A stretch of DNA of 36,363 bases from CAZFBA01 sp964517135 (GCA_964517135.1 CAZFBA010000035.1:1-36363), one strand, 5' to 3'; shown: positions 25,310 to 34,230, numbered from the stretch's first letter. Notes: generated by a model from the letters alone, not told the origin. Translations and numbers: made by a program.

Positions 25310-26974
25310 CTAGGCATTAACCCTCTCGCCAAGTATCTGCTTAAGGTCTTCCTGAGGAGTTGTTATTGGTTTGATCTGAAATTTTTCGACAAGTACATTT
25401 AATACATTAGGGGTCACAAAGGCAGGCAGTGAAGGCCCAAGCCTTATGTCTTTAATGCCAAGATAAAGCAGCGTAAGAAGTATTGCTACTGCTTTTTGTT
25501 CAAACCACGACAGTATCATTGATAGCGGCAGGTCATTAACTTCCATGTCAAAGGCATCAGCAAGTGCTACAGCAATTTGAACAGCAGAATAGGCATCGTT
25601 ACACTGCCCTACATCGAGCAGTCTTGGTATACCGCCAATATCACCAAACTCAAGTTTATTGAAACGATATTTACCGCAGGCAAGAGTCAGTATTACACAA
25701 TCATCTGGAATCTGCTCAGCAAGCTCTGTATAGTAATTTCTGCCACTTTTAGCCCCGTCACAACCACCAACCAGGAAGAAATGTTTGATATTTCCGCCTT
25801 TGACAGCCTCAATGACTTTATCAGCTACGCCAAGTACTGTATTTCTGGCAAAACCAATGGTAATATGTTTTTCTGGTTCATCCTTACTGAAGCCTTCAGC
25901 ATTCAGTGCAGCCTGAATTACCGGTGAAAAGTCATTATTTTTGAGATGATGAACGCCTGGCCAGCCTACTACACTCTTTGTAAAGATTCTGGCTTTATAG
26001 CTTTCTCCTGGTTGTATGATACAGTTTGTTGTCATCAGAATAGCACCAGGAAATGCTTCAAATTCTTTTTTTTGATCCTGCCAGGCTCCGCCATAGTTGC
26101 CTACCAGATGTTTATACTTTTTGAGTGCAGGGTATGCATTGGCCGGTAGCATTTCACCGTGGGTATATATATTGATTCCTTTACCTTCTGTTTGTTTTAA
26201 AAGGTCTTCGAGGTCTTTTAAGTCGTGTCCTGATACAAGAATTGCTTTACCTTTTAGGGGTGTAATTCTTACCGGTGTTGGTTCAGGATGACCGAAAGTT
26301 TCCGTATGGGCTCTATCAAGAAGCTCCATTGTTTTCAGGTTGCATTCTCCTGCATTCATATTGTAGTTAAAGAGGTCTTCAACTGATGGTTGTTCTTTTG
26401 TAAGAAAGTCAAGCGCTTCATAAATAAAAGCTGGAATGTTTTCATTGTTGTATCCGAGGATGTAGGCATGATCGGCATAAGCTGCAATACCTTTGAGACC
26501 GTAGGTTAGCAATTCTTGAAGGCCTGCAATATCGTCTCCAAGGGCTTTTTTTCTGTTTTCGATTGAAACGTTAAGCCCCTGATTAACCAGTTCGTCAATA
26601 CTGGCAGCTGGTTGCCATTTTGCAGGTCCTTCAAGGTCTTCAGGTGTTTTGCCGGCTTTTTTGCAGGCGTCATTGTACATCATTTTAGCTTTATCTCTGT
26701 ATTTAGCAAGATCGATGAGGTAGTTTTGAAAGCGTTGCGGGTCAAAATTGACGTTTGTCAATGTTGAAAAAAGTGCTTGAACAGTAAATCTATCCATTTC
26801 AGTATTGCTTTCACCGAGCTGTCTGGCCCTGTGGGCATACATTGACAGGCCTTTAAGTCCATGAATAATGAGATCCTGAAGTGCTGCAGTTGTAGCATCC
26901 TTTCCGCAGACTCCTTTCACTGTACAACCCTGCCCCCTGGCAGTCTGTTCACATTGATAACAAAACATTTCCAT
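25310..26974 (-). CDS. hcp: Hydroxylamine reductase (hybrid-cluster protein)
   Basis: This 554-residue Hcp has an N-terminal cluster motif C5-x2-C8-x8-C17-x5-C23, the spacing of the [4Fe-4S] class found in anaerobes rather than the enterobacterial [2Fe-2S] class. The Fe-S-O hybrid-cluster region (MNAGECNLKTM, TTNCIIQP, VGGCDGAKSGR, LTLACGKYRFN, GQCNDAYS) is complete. The enzyme reduces hydroxylamine to ammonia, and studied homologues also reduce NO. It lies 74 nt after rrf2 in the same direction, and across a short gap from the flavodiiron and Fe-S repair genes, which fits a defence role against reactive nitrogen species. GGAGG precedes the ATG. Confidence 0.96.
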   Translation of the reverse strand: MEMFCYQCEQTARGQGCTVKGVCGKDATTAALQDLIIHGLKGLSMYAHRARQLGESNTEMDRFTVQALFSTLTNVNFDPQRFQNYLIDLAKYRDKAKMMYNDACKKAGKTPEDLEGPAKWQPAASIDELVNQGLNVSIENRKKALGDDIAGLQELLTYGLKGIAAYADHAYILGYNNENIPAFIYEALDFLTKEQPSVEDLFNYNMNAGECNLKTMELLDRAHTETFGHPEPTPVRITPLKGKAILVSGHDLKDLEDLLKQTEGKGINIYTHGEMLPANAYPALKKYKHLVGNYGGAWQDQKKEFEAFPGAILMTTNCIIQPGESYKARIFTKSVVGWPGVHHLKNNDFSPVIQAALNAEGFSKDEPEKHITIGFARNTVLGVADKVIEAVKGGNIKHFFLVGGCDGAKSGRNYYTELAEQIPDDCVILTLACGKYRFNKLEFGDIGGIPRLLDVGQCNDAYSAVQIAVALADAFDMEVNDLPLSMILSWFEQKAVAILLTLLYLGIKDIRLGPSLPAFVTPNVLNVLVEKFQIKPITTPQEDLKQILGERVNA

Positions 26975-27048
26975 TAGTTTTCCTCCATTTCATTGTATAT
27001 TTCTATTTTGGTGGATATAAAAGCTGGTTACTATGCCAGTAAAGAGTA

Positions 27049-27453
27049 TTATTTTCTTATAAAATCATTGACTGATTTAGATTTAAAGTAATCAATAACC
27101 TGTCTGTTAACAGATTGAATGAGGTCGCCCAAAACGCAGTTCCCATCGCAAACAGGTTTGTCGAGCAAGCAGCCAGACAGTGTTAGAGGGCCATCTATAG
27201 CTTCATAGACGTCTTTGAGACTGATTTCAGAGGGTTTTTTATTGAGCAAGAACCCTCCACGTGGCCCTCTGATAGATTTTACGATACCTACTTTTGTCAA
27301 ACGCTGAAGAATTTTTGACAGGTGATTTTCAGATACGCCAAGTGTTGTAGCGATTTCTTTCGTAGAAAAGAGCTTATCAGGGTTATTAGCCAGCACATAC
27401 ATTGTATGAATGCCTATTGATGCAGCGTCTGAGATTTTGAGTATTGTAGGCAT
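27049..27453 (-). CDS. Rrf2-family Fe-S transcription regulator (NsrR/IscR-like)
   Basis: This 134-residue protein has an N-terminal winged helix (STKEIATTLGVSENHLSKILQRLTKVGIV, then RGPRGGFLL) and three cysteines, C95, C102 and C106, spaced C-x6-C-x3-C, in the position where NsrR and IscR bind an Fe-S cluster. It probably senses NO or cluster status and represses its own operon, rrf2-hcp. A 20-bp imperfect palindrome overlaps its -10 box. AGGAG lies 6 nt before the ATG. Whether it is closer to NsrR or IscR in function cannot be settled by eye; the neighbours favour NO sensing. Confidence 0.9.
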   Translation of the reverse strand: MPTILKISDAASIGIHTMYVLANNPDKLFSTKEIATTLGVSENHLSKILQRLTKVGIVKSIRGPRGGFLLNKKPSEISLKDVYEAIDGPLTLSGCLLDKPVCDGNCVLGDLIQSVNRQVIDYFKSKSVNDFIRK

Positions 27454-27469
27454 TACGGCTCCTAATCTA

Positions 27470-27510
27470 GTATTCTAGTACCAGTATACCAATATAATTC
27501 TAAAAGTCAA
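27470..27510 (-). promoter_or_regulatory. Promoter and operator candidate of rrf2-hcp
   Basis: Read on the minus strand, TTGACT (27505-27510), a 16-bp spacer and TATACT (27483-27488) form a strong promoter. A 20-bp palindrome at 27470-27489, centred on GTAC with 8 of 10 base pairs symmetric, covers the -10 and the start region. This is where an Rrf2 repressor would block transcription. Confidence 0.7.
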
Positions 27511-27552
27511 CACTCAATTTCATATAGAAATGAATTTGAGATACAGCTTGTT

Positions 27553-28758
27553 TTAAGCAACTGGTGCAGTTTTTAGAATGTGGTTTGCAATGTTTTTGCC
27601 ATACTGGCGGCACTTTTCAAGATCATCTTCTGATGGACGCCACTTAATATTGATATTTTGTTGTATTACGGGTATATTGCATTGCTCAAACACTTTTTCT
27701 ATTTCTTTTACGGCTTCTCCGCTCCAGCCGTAGGAGCCAAAAGCAGCCCCCTGCTTGTTTTTAAACTTTAAGCCTTTGATGTCAATTAGTATGGGTGATA
27801 CGGTTGGCAGCATGCCGTTATTAAGTGTGGGAGAACCAATAACAAGAGTTGAGGCTTTGAACACCTCTACCAGTGTATCATTTCGATCTGCTACTGCCAG
27901 GTTAATTATTTTATATTTGATACCAGTTTCTGAGATGCCATCTGCAATGGCTTCTGTCATTCTTTTTGTGCTATTCCACATTGTATCGTAGAGTATCAGG
28001 ATATATTCTTCAGGTTTTTGTCTGGCCCATTCCCTGTATTTTTCGACTATTTGAAGTGGGTTATCTCTCCATATGATTCCGTGACTGGGTGCTATGATTT
28101 CTACAAAGAGGTTCATTGCCAGTAATTCTTGAATTTTCTTTTCTACTAAAGTGCTAAAGGGTGTCAGTATGTTTGCATAGTACTTTATTGCTTCGTAGTA
28201 CAGCTCATCCTGGTCAACCTGGTCATTGAAGCGGTAGTCAGTTGCGTAATGCTGGCCGAATGCGTCATTAGAAAACAGTATATTTTCTTCTGTAAGGTAA
28301 CAAAACATACTATCTGGCCAGTGTAACATTGGTGCTTCAACGAATACAAGCTGGTTTCCATTTCCAGCGTCAATGCTGTCACCTGTTTTAACGGGTTTCA
28401 GGTTCCAGTATTTATGATAGTGTGCTGGCAGGCTTTCAGCTCCTTTTGTTGATACAACAACTGTTGCTTCTGGTGCATATTCCATCACAGCAGGTATAGC
28501 ACCGGAATGGTCGGGTTCTGCGTGGTTGGCTATTACAATATCTATTTTTGATGGGTCAATAATTTTTTTAAGGTTTTCTATGAAAAGTTCTGAGAACTCT
28601 TCTGATACGCTATCAATCAGTATATTTTTTTCACCGGTAATCAGGTATGCGTTATAGGTTGTGCCACGGTGTATAGATAGTTCATGACCGTGAAAATTTC
28701 TTTTGCTCCAGTCTACATAACCGACCCAGAAGACATTTTTTCTTATTTCATGGTACAT
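27553..28758 (-). CDS. fprA: Flavodiiron protein (A-type flavoprotein, FprA-like)
   Basis: This 401-residue protein is numbered from the ATG at 28758, which has GGAGG six nt upstream; a TTG at 28764 is an unlikely start. Residues 1-250 are a metallo-beta-lactamase-fold diiron domain with H79-x-E81-x-D83-H84 (NHAEPDHSG), then MLHWPD, SNDAFGQH and APSHG. Residues about 255-401 are a flavodoxin domain binding FMN (LYDTMWNSTKRMTEAI, SPTLNNG). It reduces NO to N2O or O2 to water. It overlaps the preceding ric gene by 16 bp, so it is the last gene of the tetR operon. Confidence 0.93.
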   Translation of the reverse strand: MYHEIRKNVFWVGYVDWSKRNFHGHELSIHRGTTYNAYLITGEKNILIDSVSEEFSELFIENLKKIIDPSKIDIVIANHAEPDHSGAIPAVMEYAPEATVVVSTKGAESLPAHYHKYWNLKPVKTGDSIDAGNGNQLVFVEAPMLHWPDSMFCYLTEENILFSNDAFGQHYATDYRFNDQVDQDELYYEAIKYYANILTPFSTLVEKKIQELLAMNLFVEIIAPSHGIIWRDNPLQIVEKYREWARQKPEEYILILYDTMWNSTKRMTEAIADGISETGIKYKIINLAVADRNDTLVEVFKASTLVIGSPTLNNGMLPTVSPILIDIKGLKFKNKQGAAFGSYGWSGEAVKEIEKVFEQCNIPVIQQNINIKWRPSEDDLEKCRQYGKNIANHILKTAPVA

Positions 28759-29513
28759 ATACAACCTCCATTCTGGTTTGTCTTAATCATATTAAGTACT
28801 TGAGGGAATAGAATACTATTCTCTTTGTGAACATGTTTGTGAAGATCATCTTCAATAGCCTGCAATTCTTCATAAGCTAGCTGCCAGGTTTTGCAGGCAT
28901 CTTCAGGCAGTGTATAATTATCTGTTAGCATTCTCATTTTTCTGAGAGCCTCACCGGCATTATCATGTTCTTCTTCCATAAGGCTAATAACATCATTCAC
29001 TGTAAAAGCTGGCTCATAAGGATGTGTGAAACCCTTTTGCTTGCTGGCCTCAAGTTGTTTCAAATACGGGAATAACACATTTTCCTCATCCCATAAATGC
29101 TTTTCTATTTCCTTTTTCAGCTTTTCAAATGTTTGTTTCAGCGGTGTGAGTGTGTCTGAATATCTTTTGCCGTGAACCTCTTCAAGTTTTGTTAAGAACA
29201 TCTTAACATAAGGCATTTTTTTCTTCATAAAGGTATGGTGGTTTTCTTCGATATGATTAGCAAGCTCTGTCAGAGTTTTATCTGTCCAGATGATGCTTTC
29301 ATGTGGTTCTCTGGTTTTTATAGTCTCAAGATGTTCTTTTAAAGCGTTAAACAATTGATCTATTTCAATCTTATTCTCTTTTATAGCAGAGTGTATAGTT
29401 TGCGCTCCACCACAGCAATAATCAAGATTAAACTGGTCGAAAACCTTTCTGCTTGAGGGATATTTTGCTACAAACTCGCCAAGCGACATATTTATAAATT
29501 CTTTTGTTAACAT
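28743..29513 (-). CDS. Di-iron Fe-S cluster repair protein (Ric/ScdA/YtfE family)
   Basis: This 256-residue protein starts at the ATG at 29513, with AGGAG 8 nt upstream; an earlier frame extension is unsupported. An N-terminal ScdA domain has C33-C34-G-G in NLDYCCGG. A hemerythrin-like domain follows, with ligands in HIEENHHTFM, HLWDEENVLFPYL, EEEHDNAGEAL and HKHVHKENSILFPQV, and binds two irons. The family restores Fe-S clusters damaged by NO or peroxide. An extra GGCICTMK tail with two cysteines is unusual. Its neighbours (ferredoxin, flavodiiron protein, Hcp) support nitrosative stress repair. Confidence 0.92.
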   Translation of the reverse strand: MLTKEFINMSLGEFVAKYPSSRKVFDQFNLDYCCGGAQTIHSAIKENKIEIDQLFNALKEHLETIKTREPHESIIWTDKTLTELANHIEENHHTFMKKKMPYVKMFLTKLEEVHGKRYSDTLTPLKQTFEKLKKEIEKHLWDEENVLFPYLKQLEASKQKGFTHPYEPAFTVNDVISLMEEEHDNAGEALRKMRMLTDNYTLPEDACKTWQLAYEELQAIEDDLHKHVHKENSILFPQVLNMIKTNQNGGCICTMK

Positions 29514-29582
29514 AAAGGGGGCTCCTTTGCTTGATGGGTGAATTTTATACAACGATAACATTTTAAATGGCTATTCTGCTGG

Positions 29583-30413
29583 CTAGATTAGTTCACCATT
29601 GATGGAAACAGTATAATCTTTAACCATAATGAACTTTTGAGCTTCTTTAAGTGCTTTAGAAACAACAACTCCCAGACCAGAACAGCATGGTACTTCCATG
29701 TGTACAAGTGATATCGAGTTAATATTCTGGTTTTTAAAGATTTCAGCAAGTTTATTGACATATAAGTCAAGGTTAGTATCAAGCTTGGGGCAGAACATGA
29801 TCAAAATTTTATCTTTTAAGAACTTCTGGTGAAAGTTTCCATAGGCAAACGCTGTGCAATCAGCTGCTATCAGGAGGTTAGCATCCTTTAAATAAGGTGC
29901 ATTCGTGTTTATTAATGCCAGTTGTACAGGCCAGTTATTAATTTGTGAAGTAGCATTTGCATTAGACGTGGTGGGGTCAGCCTTTTTTTCTTTTCTCAGG
30001 TCTTTTTGCATGGTGCCGGGGCAGCCGCAGGGCAATGGCGGTAGTTCGGGCTCTTCTTTTTCAGCTGGCAGCTTGATATTATTTTCTTTCAGATAATTGA
30101 GTGCCTGATTGTAAAATTCCATTTCGTTATGGTCTTTGAGATGTTTGAGATGTGCCTTAATAACATTTGGGCCGCCTTTAACGACGTTATCCATTACTTT
30201 ATACTCATCGTATGGTTCAGCTTCTCTTTCTTCTATGGAAATAGCTCCCTGCGGGCATTCTCCAATGCAGGCGCCCAGGCCATCACAAAAGAGATCGCTT
30301 ATTAATCTTGCTTTGCCATCGATCATTTGCAGGGCTCCTTCCGGGCAACCCGGTATGCATTGTCCGCACCCGTTACATTTTTCTTCATCTATTGTAATAA
30401 TGTTTCTTTTCAT
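29583..30413 (-). CDS. Ferredoxin-domain protein of the hcp-associated family
   Basis: This 276-residue protein is numbered from the ATG at 30413, with AAGGAGG upstream; a frame extension of 34 residues upstream overlaps tetR and is not credible. Residues 1-60 hold one complete [4Fe-4S] motif (C13, C16, C19, C23) and a second reduced one, C43-x5-C49-x3-C53, lacking one ligand. A linker with CGCPGTM follows, then a domain with INNWPVQLALI, LIAADCTAFAYGNFH and MEVPCCSGLG that has further cysteines. Proteins of this kind are often found near hcp in anaerobes. It probably delivers electrons to Hcp or the flavodiiron protein; direct evidence is lacking. Confidence 0.85.
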   Translation of the reverse strand: MKRNIITIDEEKCNGCGQCIPGCPEGALQMIDGKARLISDLFCDGLGACIGECPQGAISIEEREAEPYDEYKVMDNVVKGGPNVIKAHLKHLKDHNEMEFYNQALNYLKENNIKLPAEKEEPELPPLPCGCPGTMQKDLRKEKKADPTTSNANATSQINNWPVQLALINTNAPYLKDANLLIAADCTAFAYGNFHQKFLKDKILIMFCPKLDTNLDLYVNKLAEIFKNQNINSISLVHMEVPCCSGLGVVVSKALKEAQKFIMVKDYTVSINGELI

Positions 30414-30414
30414 T

Positions 30415-31002
30415 TTATGCCTCCTTTTCAATGAGTTTTTTAAATGATTTCCAGATTTCACTGCCTTTTTCGACCAGGTCAAAGTTGAATTGTACGAGTC
30501 GCCAGCGTGTAACAATCAGACGCAGGCTTCCCATAAAGAACAGGCTCATATGTTCTTCAGGTATATCGGTACGTATTTCACCGTTATTACTGGCCTTTCT
30601 GATAAGGCTTACGATGTATTTCTGGTGTTTAAGCATTATGTGAGCAATTTTTTCAGATAATACCTGTTCATTTTGAAATATTTCTTCTGAAAATATTACT
30701 TTTGCAAGTTCTGGTGTCTCGCTGAATTCTTTACAGCGTGCCAGGTAAAACTTTTCAAGCATATCTAATGGTTTTAGCTTTTTAGATTCAATCTCTTTAA
30801 CAATATGTTCAAAGCGTTCTTCAAAGCTATCAAGAATAGCCAGTAATATACTCAGTTTAGAATCAAAATGCCTGTATATTGCTGGTTCAGAAATATGCAT
30901 TTTATCAGCAATATTTTTAATAGTCATATTTTGAATGCCTTTTTCAGCAATCAGGTTAATGGATACCTGCATAATTTCAAGTTGTCTTTTAGTCAGGGTC
31001 AT
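30415..31002 (-). CDS. TetR-family transcriptional repressor
   Basis: This 195-residue regulator has an N-terminal helix-turn-helix (MTIKNIADKMHISEPAIYRHFDSK, residues about 25-49) and a helical ligand-binding C-terminal domain with no cysteine-rich sensor. It is first in the operon tetR, ferredoxin, ric, fprA. Its stop is separated from the ferredoxin ATG by one base, so translation is coupled. A palindrome lies just downstream of the -10 box of its own promoter, which suggests autoregulation. The inducer is unknown. A TetR regulator for such genes is unusual, as Rrf2 or Crp/Fnr types are more common. Confidence 0.9.
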   Translation of the reverse strand: MTLTKRQLEIMQVSINLIAEKGIQNMTIKNIADKMHISEPAIYRHFDSKLSILLAILDSFEERFEHIVKEIESKKLKPLDMLEKFYLARCKEFSETPELAKVIFSEEIFQNEQVLSEKIAHIMLKHQKYIVSLIRKASNNGEIRTDIPEEHMSLFFMGSLRLIVTRWRLVQFNFDLVEKGSEIWKSFKKLIEKEA

Positions 31003-31014
31003 GGTGGCACCTTA

Positions 31015-31036
31015 TGTTAGTTAGCGTTCACTAACA
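31015..31036. promoter_or_regulatory. TetR operator candidate
   Basis: A 22-bp imperfect palindrome (9 of 11 pairs) with half-site TGTTAGT lies directly downstream of the tetR -10 box and 13 bp before the ATG. A repressor bound here would block its own operon. Confidence 0.65.
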
Positions 31037-31037
31037 C

Positions 31038-31066
31038 ACTATAAATCATTTTAAAATGATTTTCAA
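31038..31066 (-). promoter_or_regulatory. Promoter of the tetR operon with palindromic spacer
   Basis: Read on the minus strand, TTGAAA (31061-31066), a 17-bp spacer and TATAGT (31038-31043) form a good promoter. The spacer region 31044-31061 is an 18-bp perfect palindrome, AATCATTTTAAAATGATT, which could bind a second regulator. Confidence 0.7.
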
Positions 31067-31138
31067 GCCTTTTTAAAAATATACCTCAAGGGTGGTATGC
31101 GAAGCCAGATTGCATCATACATCAAACCAGGCAAAAAC

Positions 31139-33079
31139 CTATTTGCTGCCCTGTGTCATATAAAAATCAAGCATGCTGAACATCTTCTCTCTATCTGCAA
31201 AATCTTTATTAATAATATTCTTCTTCATTTCAGGATCATCTTTAATGTTATATATTTGCTCAAAGCCCCTTTTTGGTGAGTATATCAATTTGTAATCTTT
31301 ATATAAAAGCATAAACTCAGAAGCATCAGGAGCCAGAGACAGTACTAAAGTAGCTTCAGGCTGCCCGCCTTCCATATAAGCTGCCCTGCTTCTGCCTTTG
31401 TATGACTTTATATCATACTTAAACCCAAAAAGATCAAGTATAGTAGGCAAAATATCAAACCCAGAAATACGATCGTTTGTTATAAAAGGATTAATACCCT
31501 TATAAAAGAACAACACCGGTGTCTGAAGAGGTTCAGCACTCTGACTTCTGGATTCATTTATCTCTGGCAAAAACATTATTACCATAAGCGTTCTGTCGAG
31601 CTTTCCGGCTTTATCAAGGCCGTTATAGAGCTTTTTAAAGCGGTTTTCCAGAATGCTTGCTATGCTGCCTTCCAGAAGAATCAAGCTTAAATAAGCATTC
31701 TTTGTGTAAGAGCCCAGATCGTCAACTGCCATCTCTATATTGATAGGGCTGGAAAGATCTTTGTTGTTAGCATAAAAGACATCTATATATTCACTTATGA
31801 AGAATATATCGTTATTATAAGAATATGGAATATCAAAATAGCCATGAAATTTATAACCACAAGAAGTAAAATACTCAAAAAGTGATCTGCCATAAGCATA
31901 TAATGGCTTGGTTCTCTGTATAGCACTGACACCAGTTATATTAGAATTAAAAACACTGTTAGCAGAGAGAACTTTATCGCTTCCTGCTGAAAGTGTATTG
32001 TTAAAAAATACGCCCCTTTTGATTAAGTTCATAAGAAAAGGAGTATTTGCTTCATCAATAGACTTAAAGCTGGCATTGTTGATGATGATAAACAACAAAT
32101 TATAGTTTTTCAGGTGACTTGAAAGCTCAATCTTTTCTTCAGGTATAGCATAGAAGGTTTGCATCAGGTCTCCATTGAAATTGTTTTCATCAAAGTTATT
32201 TTCAGGAAAATCAAACATTAAAGGCGTTATATCAGGGTTAAAATTCTTTCTATCTCTGCCACCGGTTAAAAACGGCGGCGCAAAACCATCTCTATCTATA
32301 TCTGTAAGGTATGCCAGAATATGTATAATGTTTTTTTCAAATATTGTTGAGGTTTTTGAAACAGCTATAATTCTTTTGTCTGAAGGGAAAAATAATGCAG
32401 TAACGGCAATTATTATTATGAATGGCAATAAAACATACTTCAAATTTAACCGGTCTATTTGCTCAAAACCCTTTAACATAAATATATTCGTTAAAACGAC
32501 TATTATTAAAAACAATATCAGAAAGAAATAATACGAAAGAATAACAGTATCATAATAAAAGTGTTTATTGATTATGTAAAAAGAAAACAGGATAATAATT
32601 ACAAAAAATACCGAAAGAATAATAGCAGTATTTCTGGTATGCATCAAAACCTCATTATATGCATGAAAAATTATGTTTGAGATTATGTGAGCTATAGAAA
32701 TACTGACAGCAAGCGAAAGCAAAACAGATATCCATAAAGAATCAATAATAGCAGAAAAAATCAAATATACAGGAACATAATTAAGCATGGTGAAAGATGC
32801 AATGCTAATTGTGAAGTAATATCTCTTTTTGTTAGCTATCTTTGCCCCCCCGAGAATAACAATATTAACAAATATACCCATTAAAAAATACAACAAAGAA
32901 TAAAAACCCGCTGCATACAAAAAAACGAGCAATAACTCTCTAATACTTAGCTTCTGATAAATAAACCCGGGTAAATTAAAGGCAAATTCTACAACACAAA
33001 AAATGATAAAGCCAATCAAAATAATCAGATTAGCCCGCTTCAAAAGCTTTAAAATACTTTCATCAATAAAATTTGGCAT
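31139..33079 (-). CDS. Membrane sulfatase-fold protein, probably catalytically altered
   Basis: This protein has 646 residues from the ATG at 33079 (a GTG lies one codon earlier). Residues about 18-230 hold around seven membrane segments. Residues about 260-305 read DIDRDGFAPP, GGRD, ITPLMFDFPENNFDEN, which follows the outline of the Cys-bearing MopE-type motif found in some sulfatase proteins, but the cysteines are gone. The rest is alkaline-phosphatase/sulfatase-like, with FDILPTILDLFGF and EQIYNIKDDPEMKKNI near the end. The N-terminal metal Asp position reads FIIINNAS and the late D-H motif reads MFLPEINES, so metal ligands seem missing. It may be a pseudoenzyme or use other residues. It is transcribed alone and has no clear ribosome site. 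Confidence 0.7.
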   Translation of the reverse strand: MPNFIDESILKLLKRANLIILIGFIIFCVVEFAFNLPGFIYQKLSIRELLLVFLYAAGFYSLLYFLMGIFVNIVILGGAKIANKKRYYFTISIASFTMLNYVPVYLIFSAIIDSLWISVLLSLAVSISIAHIISNIIFHAYNEVLMHTRNTAIILSVFFVIIILFSFYIINKHFYYDTVILSYYFFLILFLIIVVLTNIFMLKGFEQIDRLNLKYVLLPFIIIIAVTALFFPSDKRIIAVSKTSTIFEKNIIHILAYLTDIDRDGFAPPFLTGGRDRKNFNPDITPLMFDFPENNFDENNFNGDLMQTFYAIPEEKIELSSHLKNYNLLFIIINNASFKSIDEANTPFLMNLIKRGVFFNNTLSAGSDKVLSANSVFNSNITGVSAIQRTKPLYAYGRSLFEYFTSCGYKFHGYFDIPYSYNNDIFFISEYIDVFYANNKDLSSPINIEMAVDDLGSYTKNAYLSLILLEGSIASILENRFKKLYNGLDKAGKLDRTLMVIMFLPEINESRSQSAEPLQTPVLFFYKGINPFITNDRISGFDILPTILDLFGFKYDIKSYKGRSRAAYMEGGQPEATLVLSLAPDASEFMLLYKDYKLIYSPKRGFEQIYNIKDDPEMKKNIINKDFADREKMFSMLDFYMTQGSK

Positions 33080-33201
33080 CACTAAAATGATATTTTAGAA
33101 AAATGATTATTACAACGAATAATTTGAATTTGTTGAAAATAATTGCTGCTTTCCTTTACAATCTTCAAGAGAAACACTAAAATTTACAGGAGGACTGAAG
33201 T

Positions 33202-34230
33202 TTGCAGAAAAAACGTATTATGTCAGGCATGCGGTCAACAGGACAACTGCACCTTGGTCACTATTTCGGCGTCTTAAGCAACTGGATCAAACTTCAGGCT
33301 GAATATGACTGTTTTTTCGCTATAGCAGACTGGCACGCCCTCACAACAAAATATAATGACACAGACACAATGAAAACTAATGTGCTTGAGGTGGCTAAAG
33401 ACTGGTTATCATGCGGCATTGACCCTGAGATAGCAACAGTTTATATACAGTCTCATATACCTGAAATAGCTGAACTGCACCTTTTATTAAGTATGATAAC
33501 TCCTCAAAACTGGGTAGAAAGAGACCCTACCTTAAAGGATATGGTTAAAATATTGAGATCTTCTGAGTCTGGCGACGAAGAATCTTCAAAAGCATCTTAC
33601 GGCCTGCTGGGTTATCCGGTATTACAGACAGCAGATATCATCATTTTTAATGCCTCACTGGTGCCTATCGGCCAGGATCAGCTGGCACACCTCGAACTCT
33701 CACGTGATATCGTCAGGCGGTTTAACTATATATATCAGACAGAACATTTTGTTGAGCCAGCACCTGTGCTTACAGAGACCCCACTTCTGCCGGGGCTTGA
33801 CGGCAATAAAATGGGTAAATCATACAATAACGACATTAAAATTGCAGATACAGAAGAGGATACAGCGAAAAAGATTATGGCAGCTATTACTGATCCTGCT
33901 CGTACTAAACGTGATATACCGGGCAAAACTGAGAACTGTCAGGGTATTTATCCGCTGTATAAGACCCTGGCATCTGATGAGGTTAAGATACAGGTAAAAC
34001 AGGAGTGTGAAAGTGCTTCCAGAGGCTGTGTGCAGTGTAAAAAACAGCTGGCACAGATTGTCAACGAGTATTTTAAAGACATACGCTCTAAAAGAAAAGA
34101 GCTTGAAGAATCTCCTGAAAAGCTTGCTGAGATAATGTCGAAGGGCAAAGATAAAGCAAGAGAACAAGCCCGTAAAACTATTATTGAAACCAGAAAGGTT
34201 ATGAAAATCTATTATGGAGACTATTTCTAA
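33202..34230 (+). CDS. trpS: Tryptophanyl-tRNA synthetase
   Basis: This 342-residue class I synthetase has the HIGH-type motif HLGH (residues 17-20) and KMSKS-type KMGKS (203-207). It charges tRNA-Trp with tryptophan. The start is a TTG at 33202 with a perfect AGGAGG 8 nt upstream; the next ATG (residue 7) is inside the conserved beginning and has no such site, so TTG is the true start. A short insertion-like segment, SSESGDEESSKASYG, lies near residue 120. Weak codon initiation plus a strong ribosome site may tune output. It stands alone, followed by a weak terminator. Confidence 0.96.
   Translation: MQKKRIMSGMRSTGQLHLGHYFGVLSNWIKLQAEYDCFFAIADWHALTTKYNDTDTMKTNVLEVAKDWLSCGIDPEIATVYIQSHIPEIAELHLLLSMITPQNWVERDPTLKDMVKILRSSESGDEESSKASYGLLGYPVLQTADIIIFNASLVPIGQDQLAHLELSRDIVRRFNYIYQTEHFVEPAPVLTETPLLPGLDGNKMGKSYNNDIKIADTEEDTAKKIMAAITDPARTKRDIPGKTENCQGIYPLYKTLASDEVKIQVKQECESASRGCVQCKKQLAQIVNEYFKDIRSKRKELEESPEKLAEIMSKGKDKAREQARKTIIETRKVMKIYYGDYF

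Noticed and set aside
29514..29561. Sixteen-residue upstream extension of the ric gene
   Set aside because: The strong AGGAG site and the family-typical start MLTKEFINMSLGEF both support the ATG at 29513.
30414..30515. Upstream extension of the ferredoxin-domain gene into tetR
   Set aside because: AAGGAGG directly precedes the ATG at 30413, the extension overlaps tetR, and it adds nothing resembling the family start.
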